A stretch of 64,000 bases of DNA from contig CAZLMM010000026.1 in NCBI GenBank assembly GCA_964560495.1, positions 1-64,000 on the forward strand, read 5' to 3'. The position numbers and the translations under genes were made by a program. This document shows, piece after piece, positions 55,101 to 63,402 of this stretch. The notes below the pieces were generated by a model. The model ran no database searches, was not told the origin of the DNA, and was given only the letters and a program-made list of their open reading frames with translations. Positions within the stretch are counted from its first letter, which is position 1. Each line of letters begins with the position of its first letter. The stretch is from UBA5069 sp964560495. GTDB taxonomy: Bacteria; Chloroflexota; Anaerolineae; Caldilineales; Caldilineaceae.

Positions 55101-58100
55101 CCACCAGGTTGGGACAGAGATTGGCATCCACCCCATAGACCTGTTTGGAGACAGGGTCCTGGTAGCCCGTCAATCCATCGCCGTCGTAGTCATAGTTCGC
55201 TACGGCTTCCCAGTGCCACAGGCTGTTCAGGTTGCCCGGCAAGATATCAAAGTAGAACTCAGGAAAGGCAGGCGGAGACGTGGAGTCGTTGAGATAGGCG
55301 TCGCAGCCGCCGGCGTTGGTGCACTGGTCGTAGCGAATGCGTACATCCATGGCGATGTCCAACACCAGCCGCTTGTTGATGCCCGACGAGGGGCTGATAT
55401 CCGCCCAACCCAAGAGACTATCTGTGCGCTTCCAGCCGCCGCCGACGGATTGGGTCTGGCCTTTGCTCTCGCTGTGTCCGGCGGTGATATACCACCCGGC
55501 GGTGGGCACTTTGTAGTAGATGATGTGGGCCTGGGCGGCATGGAACTCATCTTTGTAGAAGCTGCCAGCTTCGGCCTTGTATTGGTTGAAGACTTCCTGG
55601 GTGGGCAGGCTGATGCCGGGCCATTCATCCGGCCAATCGGCAAAACGGCCCACGTGGAGTCGCGCATAGGATTTATTCAGGTCACTCTTCACCCCGTCAT
55701 TGACGGTGTGCATCTTGACCGTCGCCGGCAGACTGATTCGGAAGTCAGCGCCGGCCACAAACCCTCCGCCCGGCTCCAGCGGCTCCAGCTTCATCTCGTC
55801 AAACTGGGGATCGCCGGCCAGGTCCGTGCGCTGCACAGCTTTTGCCGCAAAGAGCCAGTCCAGCAGCAGGGAAATGGGGTCGAACTGTACGCCGATGAGA
55901 TCTTCGATGAGTCTGATCAGGCCAATGGCGACGGCGACGATGGTGCCATAGGGATAGAAGAGAGCCACGACGAAGAGCACCACGGCCAACACGGTTTCGA
56001 CGATCGCCCGCAACACCAATGAGAGCGCCATGCTGGGGCCCAGATCGCCGATCTGCACGAGGACGCCAAGCCAGATCAGGGCGACGGCAAAGATGAGGCC
56101 AACGACTGCAAACTCCGACGCCAACACGCCAAGTTCCTTGGCAAGGCCGGCGGTCTGGAGGGCGGTTGTGATACTGCTGCTGGCGCTGCTGACCAGGACC
56201 CTGATCATCTCGATGAGCGCGCGCAGCTTCTGGTAGATCTGAACGACCTTGGCCAGAATGTCCACCACCGTACTGAAGGTCGCATCGCCGATGACCGCGG
56301 CAAGGATGCCCAGGATCGACAGCGCAGTGGCCGTGTATTCAGCGATTTCGAGATCGACGGGTTGGCCTGGCGGCGCAGGCGGGTCATTGCTGGTCGGGTC
56401 GCCCATGGGCTTGACGGTGATGTAGTCGCCTGGAGTCTTTTTTTTCCCGATGTCCAGATAGCTCCCCCAGAAGAAATGCTCGATCTTGCCCGGTATGCCC
56501 TGAATGGTCTTGAGCACGCCGATGGCCTTTGTCCAGAGGTCTTGTAGATAGACAATCGGGCCGCCCTTTCTCCAGACGTTCAACAGTACATCCACCACAC
56601 TTTTGATGTGCTTCGGAATGAGGCCGTCCTGTTCGAGAAAGGCAAGCGCCATTTGCGGGTCGGTGATGATGCTGTTGATGTCAGTGGCGCTGAGCTGACC
56701 GACCTTGTAGATGGAGGTCACGCCCAGGTGCCAGGCTGTCGTCGCCAACTTCAGGATGAGCAGGTGTTCATAATAGAAGGGATCGTCAGCCGGTGTGTAG
56801 ACGGCATAGTCGCCCTCCACCTTGCTCAACACCTGATCCAAAGACATGGGCTGCCAGCGGCCGATAAAGTCGCCATCGGGAACGACGTACTCATAGCTTT
56901 GCAGCTTGAGCGTGCGGCTGGTGATGAGCGGCTTCAGACAGGTGTTGATGGTGATGTCCAGATAGTCCTTGGGCGGCGTCTCGTCCAGGTTGACGGTGGA
57001 GGTGCGCTGTTCGCTGGCGTACATCAGCGTCGGCGTGAGGTTGCTCCATTCGTTGCCAAATTCGTAGTCGAGCAACTGCTTTGTCGTCGTCATGGTGGTC
57101 GTGGCGACGGCTTCATCCAGATGCTTGAAATTGTGCTGAGCGTCATAGATCACCCGGTATTGCTGCTCTTGGGGAATGCCCCATCGCTCCTCCAGTGTGG
57201 CATTATTGGGCGTGTCGAAGCGGTGCTTGATGTCAGCCAGGGTCATGCCGCCTGGGAGAAATCTGGCTTCCAGACCGCCCCGCAACAACGAAATGGGGCC
57301 GTCGTCATAGGGCTGATTGGTGGGCAAGGCCGCGGCCACGAGCATGGACGCGCCACCCTGGCGCGAGACTTGCAGGCCAGTCAACTGATACGCCTCGTCG
57401 TAGACCCACAGCCCCCAGCCGCCGTTAGGGCTTTCCACCGGCTTGCCTTGGTCGTCCAATAGCAACACGTCGGCCACCGCCGCCCATTTAAGCCGCACAT
57501 CCTTCCAGTGGCGGGTCAGATCGTTGTTTCCCGGCCGCCGGTCATGGAGCATTTTGGCCTGGAAGGCGTAGACCTGGCCGCCCCGCTCTACGGTCATGAG
57601 TGGAACGGTCATGTCCCACAGCTTCTGGCCGTTTTCATAAATAGGATTGCCATTGGCGTCTTCCTTTAGGTTGGCGCCGACGCCATAGGCGTTCATGGCC
57701 TTTGCGGTGGGCAGGTCTTTTTCTTGCACCGTGGCCTGCAAGAAAGGAACGAGCTGGACTTCACCGCTCGTGCCGTAATCGATGCCCTGGAAAATTTTCT
57801 TGAGGGCATGAACGACCGGGTCTGTATTCTGAATCGTTGCTTCGTTGTCTTCAGGCCAGTTGACATGTTTGTAGGCCCACTGCAACGACTTGATCAGACT
57901 GGGGCGAATCTGCATTTCCACATAGAAGGGATAGGGAGTCGTGGCTTCGCTGTAGGGATTTTGGTCGAGCGTCTCGAACGTGTAATTTGGCGCTTTCCAG
58001 TTGCCGCCTTCGTAAAGCACCTGTTGACTGGAAAAGGAGAAGGGCGAGAGATCCAGGGCATCGGGCACGCTGTCGTTGTCGTTGTCATCGTCCCAGATCC

Positions 58101-59559
58101 AGCCCAGGATGTAGCTGTCACCGCACTTCCCTTTATGAAATTCGTCGCCGTCCATCAAGCCATCCTGGTTCGTGTCCGGCATCATGGGGTTGGACTTGAT
58201 GACGATCTGCTGATTGGCGGCCTGGCAGGTGATGCCGTTGAGCTCGTCGAAATCGCTGAGGCCGTCGAAATCCGTGTCGGCGGTGAATGGGTTCACACCG
58301 TATTGCACTTCATAACCATTGGGCAGCCCGTCGCCGTCTTCGTCGCCCAGCTCTTCGAGAGAGCTGGCCGGATTGACGTCGTCGGTCTGTATGTCATAGC
58401 GCATAGCCTGGACATCCCGCATCATCTTGCCGACCTGGCTGCCAGGGACAGCCGTTGCGCTCTTCTCTGCCGTCGGGGTGTCGCCTGCGCCCAGCCCCAC
58501 CGCCTGGGCCGCGCCGCCGCCAATGGGCAGGAGGATAGCGGCGAGCAGAATGACGGACAACGCCTGCACGGCGCGCCGGCTGCCCCGGTGTGCGCGCCAC
58601 ATGAGCCAGAGCAACGCCAAGACGATGGCGGTGATGGGCAGCCAGAGATTCGATTGGACAACGTTCACGACTGCCAATTCGGCCACCGGCTCGCCTGCGC
58701 CCGGCGCCACAGTCGGGTCGAATCGACTCTCTGCAAACTGACGGCCAAAGTTGGTGTAGTCAGTGTCAGTGTGGGCCTTCACCCGGTAGGGGATCTCGGC
58801 CTGACGAATCCAAGAGAGATCGAGGATCAGGCGGGCGGGCAGCCCCCTGCCGTCGATCCACAGCTCACCCGCTCCGGACATGCCGCTCTCGTTGCGCTGC
58901 GCCTCGGCCAGCGTCTGGGGATTGAGCGCGCCCTGTCGCCCCAGTAAAACGCGCAGAATGTCCGGCCCGGCCAACTTGAAGCCCACGCGCTGATAGAGCG
59001 CCTCTCGACCGTCCGGCCCTGGCAAACCGGAAGCGTCGTCGAGCGCCTCGAATTCTTTGGCAGCCCTCAGCAGCAATAGGCCGTCCGAGTCCAATCCAAC
59101 CAGCGAAGGCGCGCTTTGCACCCGATTCCAACGGTCCACGCCGCTGTCTGGGCGCCATTCATAGGTCACGCCATCGCGCACCAGGAGCTCCTGGGCGGCA
59201 GTGGAAAGCTGGGCAAAGCTCGCCCGGCTCGGCGTGATGGCGAAACGGGCGCGGTTTGGGCCGCCAATCTCGCCGCGGATGCTGAACCGCGCCCATTCTT
59301 CCTTGTTGCCCATAGAGAAGGGGTCTTGAGGGATGATGACCTGGCTGAGGGCAATGTCCACCGTATAGCTGCCGGCCCGTTGGGCATTGGCCAGGGCAGC
59401 GCGCAACCGGGCGTCGGCGTCGGTCTGCTCGCCGCCAACAAGCCCCAGGCCAGTGGTGGGGTGTACAAAGGCAGCCAGCGCCAGCAACAAGAGACTGACT
59501 GCAGCAAGAACTGCTGCATGTTTGGCAAAAAAACTGAAAATGTTGCGCGTGGTGTTCAT
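49147..59559 (-). CDS. Giant surface protein: TSP3 repeats, internal membrane region, FG-GAP propeller
   Basis: 3470 residues from ATG 59559 (AGGAGAGAACC upstream; an ATG 24 nt earlier lacks a ribosome site). Order: signal peptide (about 10-32); lipoprotein-like sensor-type domain; two hydrophobic segments (about 300-350); Ca-binding thrombospondin-3-like repeats (about 405-500, DEDGDGLPNGYE, DTDFDGLSDFDE, DTNQDGLMDGDE); a large unknown region with several hydrophobic stretches (about 1080-1243); second TSP3 block (about 1458-1553); beta-sandwich domains; seven FG-GAP repeats (about 2045-2460, e.g. GDVNGDGVDDLLLGDP), enough for one integrin-type propeller; Ig-like domains; a Thr-Glu-rich tail ending IFLPVISRTE. 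Probable adhesin or envelope scaffold. Promoter and terminator are both recognisable. Confidence 0.88.
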   Translation of the reverse strand: MNTTRNIFSFFAKHAAVLAAVSLLLLALAAFVHPTTGLGLVGGEQTDADARLRAALANAQRAGSYTVDIALSQVIIPQDPFSMGNKEEWARFSIRGEIGGPNRARFAITPSRASFAQLSTAAQELLVRDGVTYEWRPDSGVDRWNRVQSAPSLVGLDSDGLLLLRAAKEFEALDDASGLPGPDGREALYQRVGFKLAGPDILRVLLGRQGALNPQTLAEAQRNESGMSGAGELWIDGRGLPARLILDLSWIRQAEIPYRVKAHTDTDYTNFGRQFAESRFDPTVAPGAGEPVAELAVVNVVQSNLWLPITAIVLALLWLMWRAHRGSRRAVQALSVILLAAILLPIGGGAAQAVGLGAGDTPTAEKSATAVPGSQVGKMMRDVQAMRYDIQTDDVNPASSLEELGDEDGDGLPNGYEVQYGVNPFTADTDFDGLSDFDELNGITCQAANQQIVIKSNPMMPDTNQDGLMDGDEFHKGKCGDSYILGWIWDDDNDNDSVPDALDLSPFSFSSQQVLYEGGNWKAPNYTFETLDQNPYSEATTPYPFYVEMQIRPSLIKSLQWAYKHVNWPEDNEATIQNTDPVVHALKKIFQGIDYGTSGEVQLVPFLQATVQEKDLPTAKAMNAYGVGANLKEDANGNPIYENGQKLWDMTVPLMTVERGGQVYAFQAKMLHDRRPGNNDLTRHWKDVRLKWAAVADVLLLDDQGKPVESPNGGWGLWVYDEAYQLTGLQVSRQGGASMLVAAALPTNQPYDDGPISLLRGGLEARFLPGGMTLADIKHRFDTPNNATLEERWGIPQEQQYRVIYDAQHNFKHLDEAVATTTMTTTKQLLDYEFGNEWSNLTPTLMYASEQRTSTVNLDETPPKDYLDITINTCLKPLITSRTLKLQSYEYVVPDGDFIGRWQPMSLDQVLSKVEGDYAVYTPADDPFYYEHLLILKLATTAWHLGVTSIYKVGQLSATDINSIITDPQMALAFLEQDGLIPKHIKSVVDVLLNVWRKGGPIVYLQDLWTKAIGVLKTIQGIPGKIEHFFWGSYLDIGKKKTPGDYITVKPMGDPTSNDPPAPPGQPVDLEIAEYTATALSILGILAAVIGDATFSTVVDILAKVVQIYQKLRALIEMIRVLVSSASSSITTALQTAGLAKELGVLASEFAVVGLIFAVALIWLGVLVQIGDLGPSMALSLVLRAIVETVLAVVLFVVALFYPYGTIVAVAIGLIRLIEDLIGVQFDPISLLLDWLFAAKAVQRTDLAGDPQFDEMKLEPLEPGGGFVAGADFRISLPATVKMHTVNDGVKSDLNKSYARLHVGRFADWPDEWPGISLPTQEVFNQYKAEAGSFYKDEFHAAQAHIIYYKVPTAGWYITAGHSESKGQTQSVGGGWKRTDSLLGWADISPSSGINKRLVLDIAMDVRIRYDQCTNAGGCDAYLNDSTSPPAFPEFYFDILPGNLNSLWHWEAVANYDYDGDGLTGYQDPVSKQVYGVDANLCPNLVGVNSWEEWDSDDDGLSDLFEKIHAGFNPCKPDTDQDGIPDGRELIIGTYPNDKDTDDDGVTDQQEDPFDNGFGITWPWIIPLSQQYPGLPNPPAFPNPRQANFDSDHRNDKEEKEKLSSPTSFNAVPVGDPISLGIGQSFLPGGQRGFTIQSAAWVNSEAIAVDASLTLTMPMPLSNSTSQAKLNPPVFVPSLNVGSLDPTMAGPHVYRWLLPPLSLNRYMQVTLKGLPGAIPDPAVIRARLEYDEGAVHQVSYAEADLLVNSGGPVVTFTNVQGAAVISGLNGDVGSAGADAPAAQFRVQSDGIVAISGVAEDPDRVGQVFVCVTTGGACPANGWSSAMAVGGDLSTWSFSYAAPAEGTYSVWAYGIDAYDQAGQQAGPLVIGVDKSAPAAFQLDQPELLFTKTTNQPERAPVVLFTGQMQDAGGPYAAGAGSVALIYGDNAESAAVNQPGQPTSAFSLGWTPPAWGQGSTVRAPQGYYEVMIGGADQVGNATTAPKTIHVVVDDTPPLVYGRPPQTQAGLSLSLSGLADDTALVSDRATTPPFVGRTSANAQSRFSFTNLAKTVVVGDVNGDAIDDAVLLLPAVQAGVNTPFKAALFFGKVGGLPAQLTTANADVTFQGESPIGGSIVGASAAHVGDVNGDGVDDLLLGDPAADGGKGRAYLVLGRRTGWSSTFALSDANWKLGVAGASGFGAAAAGAQDVNGDGLADLLVGAVKSPGLTGGQQNGGAWLYLGREQGAPTGPNAIFSSPTGATANPPSLAGLGDTDGDGLSDMLLAFPGAAVALVNGRASDGWSANAILLNSQANALFTARGASPIVAGPGDVNGDGLMDLLVGDPAASTPAVFLVYGRRPERGWPAPPNALTLANQADASWVSDRETRLGASLANLGDVDGDALPDLLVGQPGNGAGPNRTGILLSSQTLRSLNQNFDTAAQMIPGAANSQRLGEFLSVGDLTGDHLVDLLLGAPGEPAAYLLAGDFDPGGVAGVSQVEIGFFGPVTDASQPVSATLPTAWTPAALTNANAAITPWSGNLVLPAVGDYRLYARATDRAGNRSQTEEWYLGNVWVTGQAQPFSGAVTLDAPVTAGQTGLTLRGSLNTNHAAQQLRVYDGYAWHRLTPTVGQYANTSSIPHADLHTLTLRTVGRDAFGATVQAQRTLRLDTLAFAPRLSDNLPTAVWQTDASPVLSVTWPAPQDASGVATVRGAIDNAVDTAPTTPAAGNQLLKTLDAAGVYYAHVNVQDGAGNQATSRSGPYLVNRSKTPSVIFPDGYLDLRGGEYPNGTLLGYDPYALWKSAALWGTWDAQKLYLGFPGNRWNEESRLVFYLDTQVGGLTSGLPEGPAHTLPFAADFALLIGGKSARGYDLFQASGGWQAVGDPKAMVVREQDTEIVLDRGEVKANGGVGLLALAEDAGGVWVVLPAGARPTTDAQMTGPLALTEAMQWGGLGNGVAPNAGLKQILAPQVTVSPAWDNVVVGGRATAFKVVIHNPDIGPYTGAALEVQTDSKLALTRADGARCQSCPQGGNRWTMAVDVAAGATQTVTLYANVLGQDVTGLAALPVEAWLGNSGLPASPQAKAVGQYWLDHGAVSMKQAFDLSEIYVKPGEFVVDIFPNIDLANLGRCSSQVEVNPGGSGWRPYCFLGDCTAVGGVIDANAIQTLEVRTTNGNGRSSQPLALNVIADAIAPTTVLSPTAVFSGNLSFVEGLAWDGFPTTRSPARVEVQIDGGPFHRAILTKAVNQPVQAAGSEALNAAVTHWRLPLRLIWEDGKKVTVTARAVDEAGNVGATTGSFEILLDSLGPQLTLEQKESLLYGKATDGSGVASLEISLNGGADYAPVNVNSEGEWSFDQKDWPGALSVDVAILRGKDVYGNANQLLAPYLPALSFTHKLFLPVTMQNATFTAVAASEPAAAMEETVITFTGEINDTGEITGTTEVTATTGITSTTEITEAPETTTTDADEMEGGSTDDSPHAPPQLIFLPVISRTE

Positions 59560-59624
59560 GGTTCTCTCCTGGATGATCAGCATGGCAAGTCGCTCGACTG
59601 CCGACAGATAGGCGAATTGTCTTC

Positions 59625-59653
59625 AGGATAGCAGGAGAGAAGTGATCTGTCAG
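59625..59653 (-). promoter_or_regulatory. Promoter of the giant surface protein gene
   Basis: Minus strand CTGACA (59653-59648), 17-nt spacer, TATCCT (59630-59625). Predicted leader about 60 nt to ATG 59559. Confidence 0.5.
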
Positions 59654-59741
59654 TGGCGCGCAGGAATACCAAAAGTGACAGTAAAAAGGATAGGACAGGA
59701 TTGACAGGAGGAACAACAAGCAGCGGGCTACACTGCAAAGA

Positions 59742-59800
59742 CGCCGAAAACCCTGGTTGCCGAATGTGAAAACTCCCGGTTTCAAAGCAACCGCAGTTTA
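59742..59800. repeat. Palindromic repeat family P1, copy 3 (left arm eroded)
   Basis: Right half AAAACTCCCGGTTTCAAA and flank GCAACCGCAGTTTA are conserved; the left arm no longer pairs well. The terminal TTTA supplies the TAA stop of the TRAP permease gene (59798-59800). Confidence 0.7.
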
Positions 59801-61975
59801 GACCCCCAAATTTCGACCTTCAGCTTGCAGCTTCTTGCCGCCGACGCGCAACCAGTGAATCACGATCCCCACGACCAACAACGCCAAACCGATACCATCC
59901 AACAGAGGTTCGGCATAGAGGAGCAGAAAGCCGCTGACGCCAATAATGATGCGTTCGATGGTGGAAGCCGGTCGCAGCAACCAACCGCCGAAGGCCACCG
60001 CAAAGCCGAACACAGCAATGCACGCAGTGGTGAACGTGAGGGCTATGGTCGCCGGGTCGCCGATCATGAGCAAGCCAAGCCCTTCATAGCTCAGCGTGAA
60101 CATGAAGGGCACCAAGAACGCCGGCAGACAATACTTCCAGGCCATCATCATGGTGGGATAGGGTCGACCGCCGGTGATGGCCGCAGCCGCAAACGGTGAG
60201 AGTGCAGTGGGTGGGGAAACATCCGCCAGCACAGCGTAATAAAAAACGAACATGTGCGCCGCCACCTCTGGCACGCCCACATGCACCATGGCCGGGATGA
60301 CCATGACGGCTGCAATGATATAGGACGCAGTTACAGGCACCGCCAGGCCCAGCACCCAAATGGCGATGGCCGAGAAGAAGACCGTGAGAAAGAGATTCCC
60401 GGCGCCCAACTGGACGATCATGCCGGAAATTTTCAGCCCCAAACCTGTTAGCGTGACGACGGAAACGATGATGCCGGCGCAGGCAGTGGTGGCGGCGATG
60501 GAGACCACGCTGCGCCCACCCGACTCGAAGACATGGAGGATGCGCCCGGTGTTCGAGTCGGCAGGTTGCCTGCGGAGATAACGCACGCTGACCGCAGCCA
60601 AAGCTAACACAACGCACGCCATCATGCCCCAATAGGCTGCGGTCGAAGCGCGAAAATCCAGCGCAAGGTAGAGTACGCCAGCAACAACGACGCCGCCAGC
60701 AAAGGCCCACAAGGATGTCAGCCGCGTTTCCACGCGCAGAAAGCTCAAGCAAAAGGCAATGATGATGGACCAGAATACGGCTAGAAATGCGGTCATGCCC
60801 AAGGCCATCAACACGGCAACAGCCAGGAGCGATGTGAAATGATAACCGTAACGCAGAGTGAGTTGAAGCAGTGGTTGCGTCTCGATCTCCACGGGTTTGG
60901 TATGCGCTCGCCGCGAATCCGCTTCAATCATGAGAAAACAGGAAAGATAGTAGAGAATGGTGGGGATGATCGCCATTGTCAGCACTTCCAAATAGGAGAT
61001 TTCCAGATACTCGGCGATGAGAAAGGCCGCAGCACCCAGTGTGGGCGGCGAGAGAATGGCGCCCAATCCGGCTGCCGACAGGATGCCGCCGGCGGTATTC
61101 GGTTCATAGCCAGCACGCTTGAGCATGGGCCACGAGAGCGCGCCCAATGTCACCGTTGTGGCTACGCCGCTGCCGGACACGGTGCCCAGAAGGAAGCCGG
61201 CCGCCGTCACAGTGCGCCCCGGGCCAGAGCCGCTCTTGGATTTGCCTAGCGCAGCGAACGACCAATCGAGGAAGAACTTGCCGGCGCCGCTGTATTCCAA
61301 CACCGCGCCATAGATGGTGAAAAGGATGATAAAGGTCGCTGCCACATCCAACGGGATGCCAAAGACTCCTTCGAGTGTGAGGTAGTTCTGTCCCACGATA
61401 CGGTCGATGCGATACCCCCGATGGTCGAACGGTTCGGGAATGTAGGGGCCGAAGAAAGCGTAGGCGATGAAGGCCACAGCGATCAGCGCCAAGGTCGCAC
61501 CGGTCGTGCGCCGGGTTGCTTCGAGCACGAGCAGGATCAGCACGCCGCCCATGACTACTTCCAGGGTGGTCGGTCGCGTCACCCGCTGCAAGGCAGAGCC
61601 ATATACCTCCAGCAAGTAGAGGATCGACGCGACAGCAGCCAGGACCAGGAGAATGTCATAGACTTTCACATGGCTGCGGTCGGCGCGGCGCATGGGGTAG
61701 TAGAGAAAGGTGAGCGTCAGCACGATCATCAAGAAGACCGCACGGTATATATGCGTGGTGATGCTGTATTGCGTCCAGTACAACGCGTAGATCGACAGAC
61801 AGGCGGCCAACACGCCGGTGAGAATGCGCCAGAAGCCGATGAACTTGCGCATGGGCGATTCGGCCTCGAATTCTTCGATGAGTTCTTCGAGCTTGTCTGG
61901 GCTGAGATTCTCGCCCAGAAGTGCATCGTCTTCAGGCGCATTCTGCGATGTAAGCTCGCTGGTTGCTGTGGTCAT
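59798..61975 (-). CDS. TRAP transporter permease, fused 4TM/12TM (DctQM type)
   Basis: 725 residues from ATG 61975 (a TTG at 61984 is the alternative). Fused small and large TRAP permease: a charged N-terminus, about four segments (FWRILTGVLAACLSIYALYW on), then about twelve more of the DctM family, including GVFGIPLDVAATFIILFTIY, GSGVATTVTLGALSWPMLKR and DVSPPTALSPFAAAAITGGR. Such fusions are typical partners of TAXI binding proteins, the next gene upstream. Sodium-driven uptake of an organic acid; substrate unknown. The stop codon lies in a palindromic repeat. Confidence 0.93.
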   Translation of the reverse strand: MTTATSELTSQNAPEDDALLGENLSPDKLEELIEEFEAESPMRKFIGFWRILTGVLAACLSIYALYWTQYSITTHIYRAVFLMIVLTLTFLYYPMRRADRSHVKVYDILLVLAAVASILYLLEVYGSALQRVTRPTTLEVVMGGVLILLVLEATRRTTGATLALIAVAFIAYAFFGPYIPEPFDHRGYRIDRIVGQNYLTLEGVFGIPLDVAATFIILFTIYGAVLEYSGAGKFFLDWSFAALGKSKSGSGPGRTVTAAGFLLGTVSGSGVATTVTLGALSWPMLKRAGYEPNTAGGILSAAGLGAILSPPTLGAAAFLIAEYLEISYLEVLTMAIIPTILYYLSCFLMIEADSRRAHTKPVEIETQPLLQLTLRYGYHFTSLLAVAVLMALGMTAFLAVFWSIIIAFCLSFLRVETRLTSLWAFAGGVVVAGVLYLALDFRASTAAYWGMMACVVLALAAVSVRYLRRQPADSNTGRILHVFESGGRSVVSIAATTACAGIIVSVVTLTGLGLKISGMIVQLGAGNLFLTVFFSAIAIWVLGLAVPVTASYIIAAVMVIPAMVHVGVPEVAAHMFVFYYAVLADVSPPTALSPFAAAAITGGRPYPTMMMAWKYCLPAFLVPFMFTLSYEGLGLLMIGDPATIALTFTTACIAVFGFAVAFGGWLLRPASTIERIIIGVSGFLLLYAEPLLDGIGLALLVVGIVIHWLRVGGKKLQAEGRNLGV

Positions 61976-62050
61976 CTGTGGCAAAAATGATTGGGTTGTG
62001 CAAATCGAAGATTCGGGCTGTCACACTGATCGGAACGGGCGCACCCGCCT

Positions 62051-62106
62051 ACGCAACAAAGCGCTCCTCGACTGCGCAGGATTCCTCGCTCCGCTCAGAG
62101 TGACAG
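62051..62106. repeat. Interspersed GC-rich element between TRAP genes
   Basis: Contains GGATTCCTCGCTCCGCTCAG followed by AGTGACAG. This string (GGAATCC/TCTGAGCGGAGCGAG on the other strand) is one I recall as a widespread non-coding repeat in Chloroflexota genomes. A single copy is present here, so its repeat nature rests on recall. Confidence 0.4.
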
Positions 62107-62117
62107 ATCAGAACGCC

Positions 62118-63254
62118 CTACTGGGGCCAGACGCCTTGCTCGACATAGAACTGGATTGCGCCTGGGTGATAGGGAATAGATGAACCCTGCACTGCACTCT
62201 CCAGGTCCAGGTTCTTGGCCTCGGGATGCACCTCTTGCACCTCGGCCAGATTGTCGAAGATCGTGGTCAGCAGCCGATGGGCCAGTTCGGTCGGCATTTC
62301 TGCGTTGACGAAAAGGGTGTTGCCGATGCCCACGCCGGGCACATCGGCGTCCAGCCCATAGACATCTTTGGGCAGCGTATAGGCCGTGTAGACCGGCCCA
62401 TACTTTTCGCGCAGCGGCTCGACAAACGCGCCTGTGTCCAGAAATCTCACGTCAACGCCCGGCGTGTTGACCAGATCGGTGACGGCTGAGGTCGGCAGGC
62501 CGCCAATCCAAAAGAAGGCGTCGATCTTCTGGTCCTTGATGGCGCCCACCGATTCGGCCACACTCAAATTGTCACGAGTGATGTCAGCCATGGGGTCCAG
62601 CCCGGCCGCTTCCAGCAGGCGATCCGCCGCGCCCTCGGTGCTGCTGCCCGCCGATCCCACCGAAATGCGCTTGCCCTTCATGTCGGCGATCGTCTCGATG
62701 CCCGATCCTTCCAGCGCAACGACGTGGATGAAGCTCGTGTAGAGCGTGGCCAACGCGCAGGCCGGCACTGCCCCCGTATCGGCGTAAGCGCCCTCGCCAT
62801 TGATGGCGTTGTAGGCCGAATCCATAGTGGACATGCCAATGTCGGCGTCGCCCACCTGCACCAACTTCATGTTGTCCACCGAGCCGCCGGTGACCTCAGC
62901 TGTGGCCTCGGCGTTTTCCATCTTCTCCGTGATGATGCGCGCCAGGCCGCCGCCATATGGGAAGAAAACGCCGCCGGTGCCACCCGTGCCGATGACCAGG
63001 CGCAGCTTGCCTTCGGGGATGGCGCCGCTGGCGTTCTCCGGCGTACACGGTTCGGTGTACGTTATTCCTTCAAGCGTTGCAGGTTGGGTGGCCGGATCAG
63101 CCACGGGCGCAGCAGGCATCTCTGCTTCGCCAGGCGCAGCAGATTCAGCGGGCGCTTCCGCGGCAGGCGCAGCAGGCGACGCCGGCGCTGCACATGCCGC
63201 CAGAACAAACAACATTCCCCAAATAGTGATGACAGCCATCAGTCTCGTCCACAT
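62118..63254 (-). CDS. TAXI-family TRAP substrate-binding lipoprotein
   Basis: 378 residues from ATG 63254 (AAAGGAG, 8 nt). Lipoprotein signal ending LFVLAAC (Cys21) and an Ala/Pro/Glu-rich linker. TAXI signatures: LVIGTGGTGGVFFPYGGGLA, ATAEVTGGSVDNMKLVQVGD, IGMSTMDSAYNAINGEGAY, GKRISVGSAGSSTEGAADRL, FFWIGGLPTSAVTDL. Delivers its solute to the fused permease. Driven by a consensus sigma-70 promoter. Separated from the permease by 142 bases containing a repeat element. Confidence 0.93.
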   Translation of the reverse strand: MWTRLMAVITIWGMLFVLAACAAPASPAAPAAEAPAESAAPGEAEMPAAPVADPATQPATLEGITYTEPCTPENASGAIPEGKLRLVIGTGGTGGVFFPYGGGLARIITEKMENAEATAEVTGGSVDNMKLVQVGDADIGMSTMDSAYNAINGEGAYADTGAVPACALATLYTSFIHVVALEGSGIETIADMKGKRISVGSAGSSTEGAADRLLEAAGLDPMADITRDNLSVAESVGAIKDQKIDAFFWIGGLPTSAVTDLVNTPGVDVRFLDTGAFVEPLREKYGPVYTAYTLPKDVYGLDADVPGVGIGNTLFVNAEMPTELAHRLLTTIFDNLAEVQEVHPEAKNLDLESAVQGSSIPYHPGAIQFYVEQGVWPQ

Positions 63255-63323
63255 GCAGAGGCTCCTTTCGGTTATTCGGTTTTCGGTAGGTAGGGAAATG
63301 CACAAGCGACAAAGTACGAAGTG

Positions 63324-63352
63324 ATTATAGCTTTGGCGCGATCAGGTGTCAA
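63324..63352 (-). promoter_or_regulatory. Perfect-consensus promoter for the TAXI-TRAP genes
   Basis: Minus strand TTGACA (63352-63347), 17-nt spacer, TATAAT (63329-63324): 6/6 in both boxes. Leader about 60 nt to ATG 63254. Confidence 0.8.
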
Positions 63353-63361
63353 TCGTATAAT
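63333..63361 (+). promoter_or_regulatory. Promoter of the helicase gene, interleaved with the TAXI promoter
   Basis: TTGGCG (63333-63338), 17-nt spacer, TATAAT (63356-63361). The minus-strand -35 box lies inside its spacer, so the two promoters share one stretch of DNA. Confidence 0.65.
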
Positions 63362-63402
63362 AGCGCCAACTCTGCCTGCACGATCCCGAAAGGACCCCAG
63401 CC

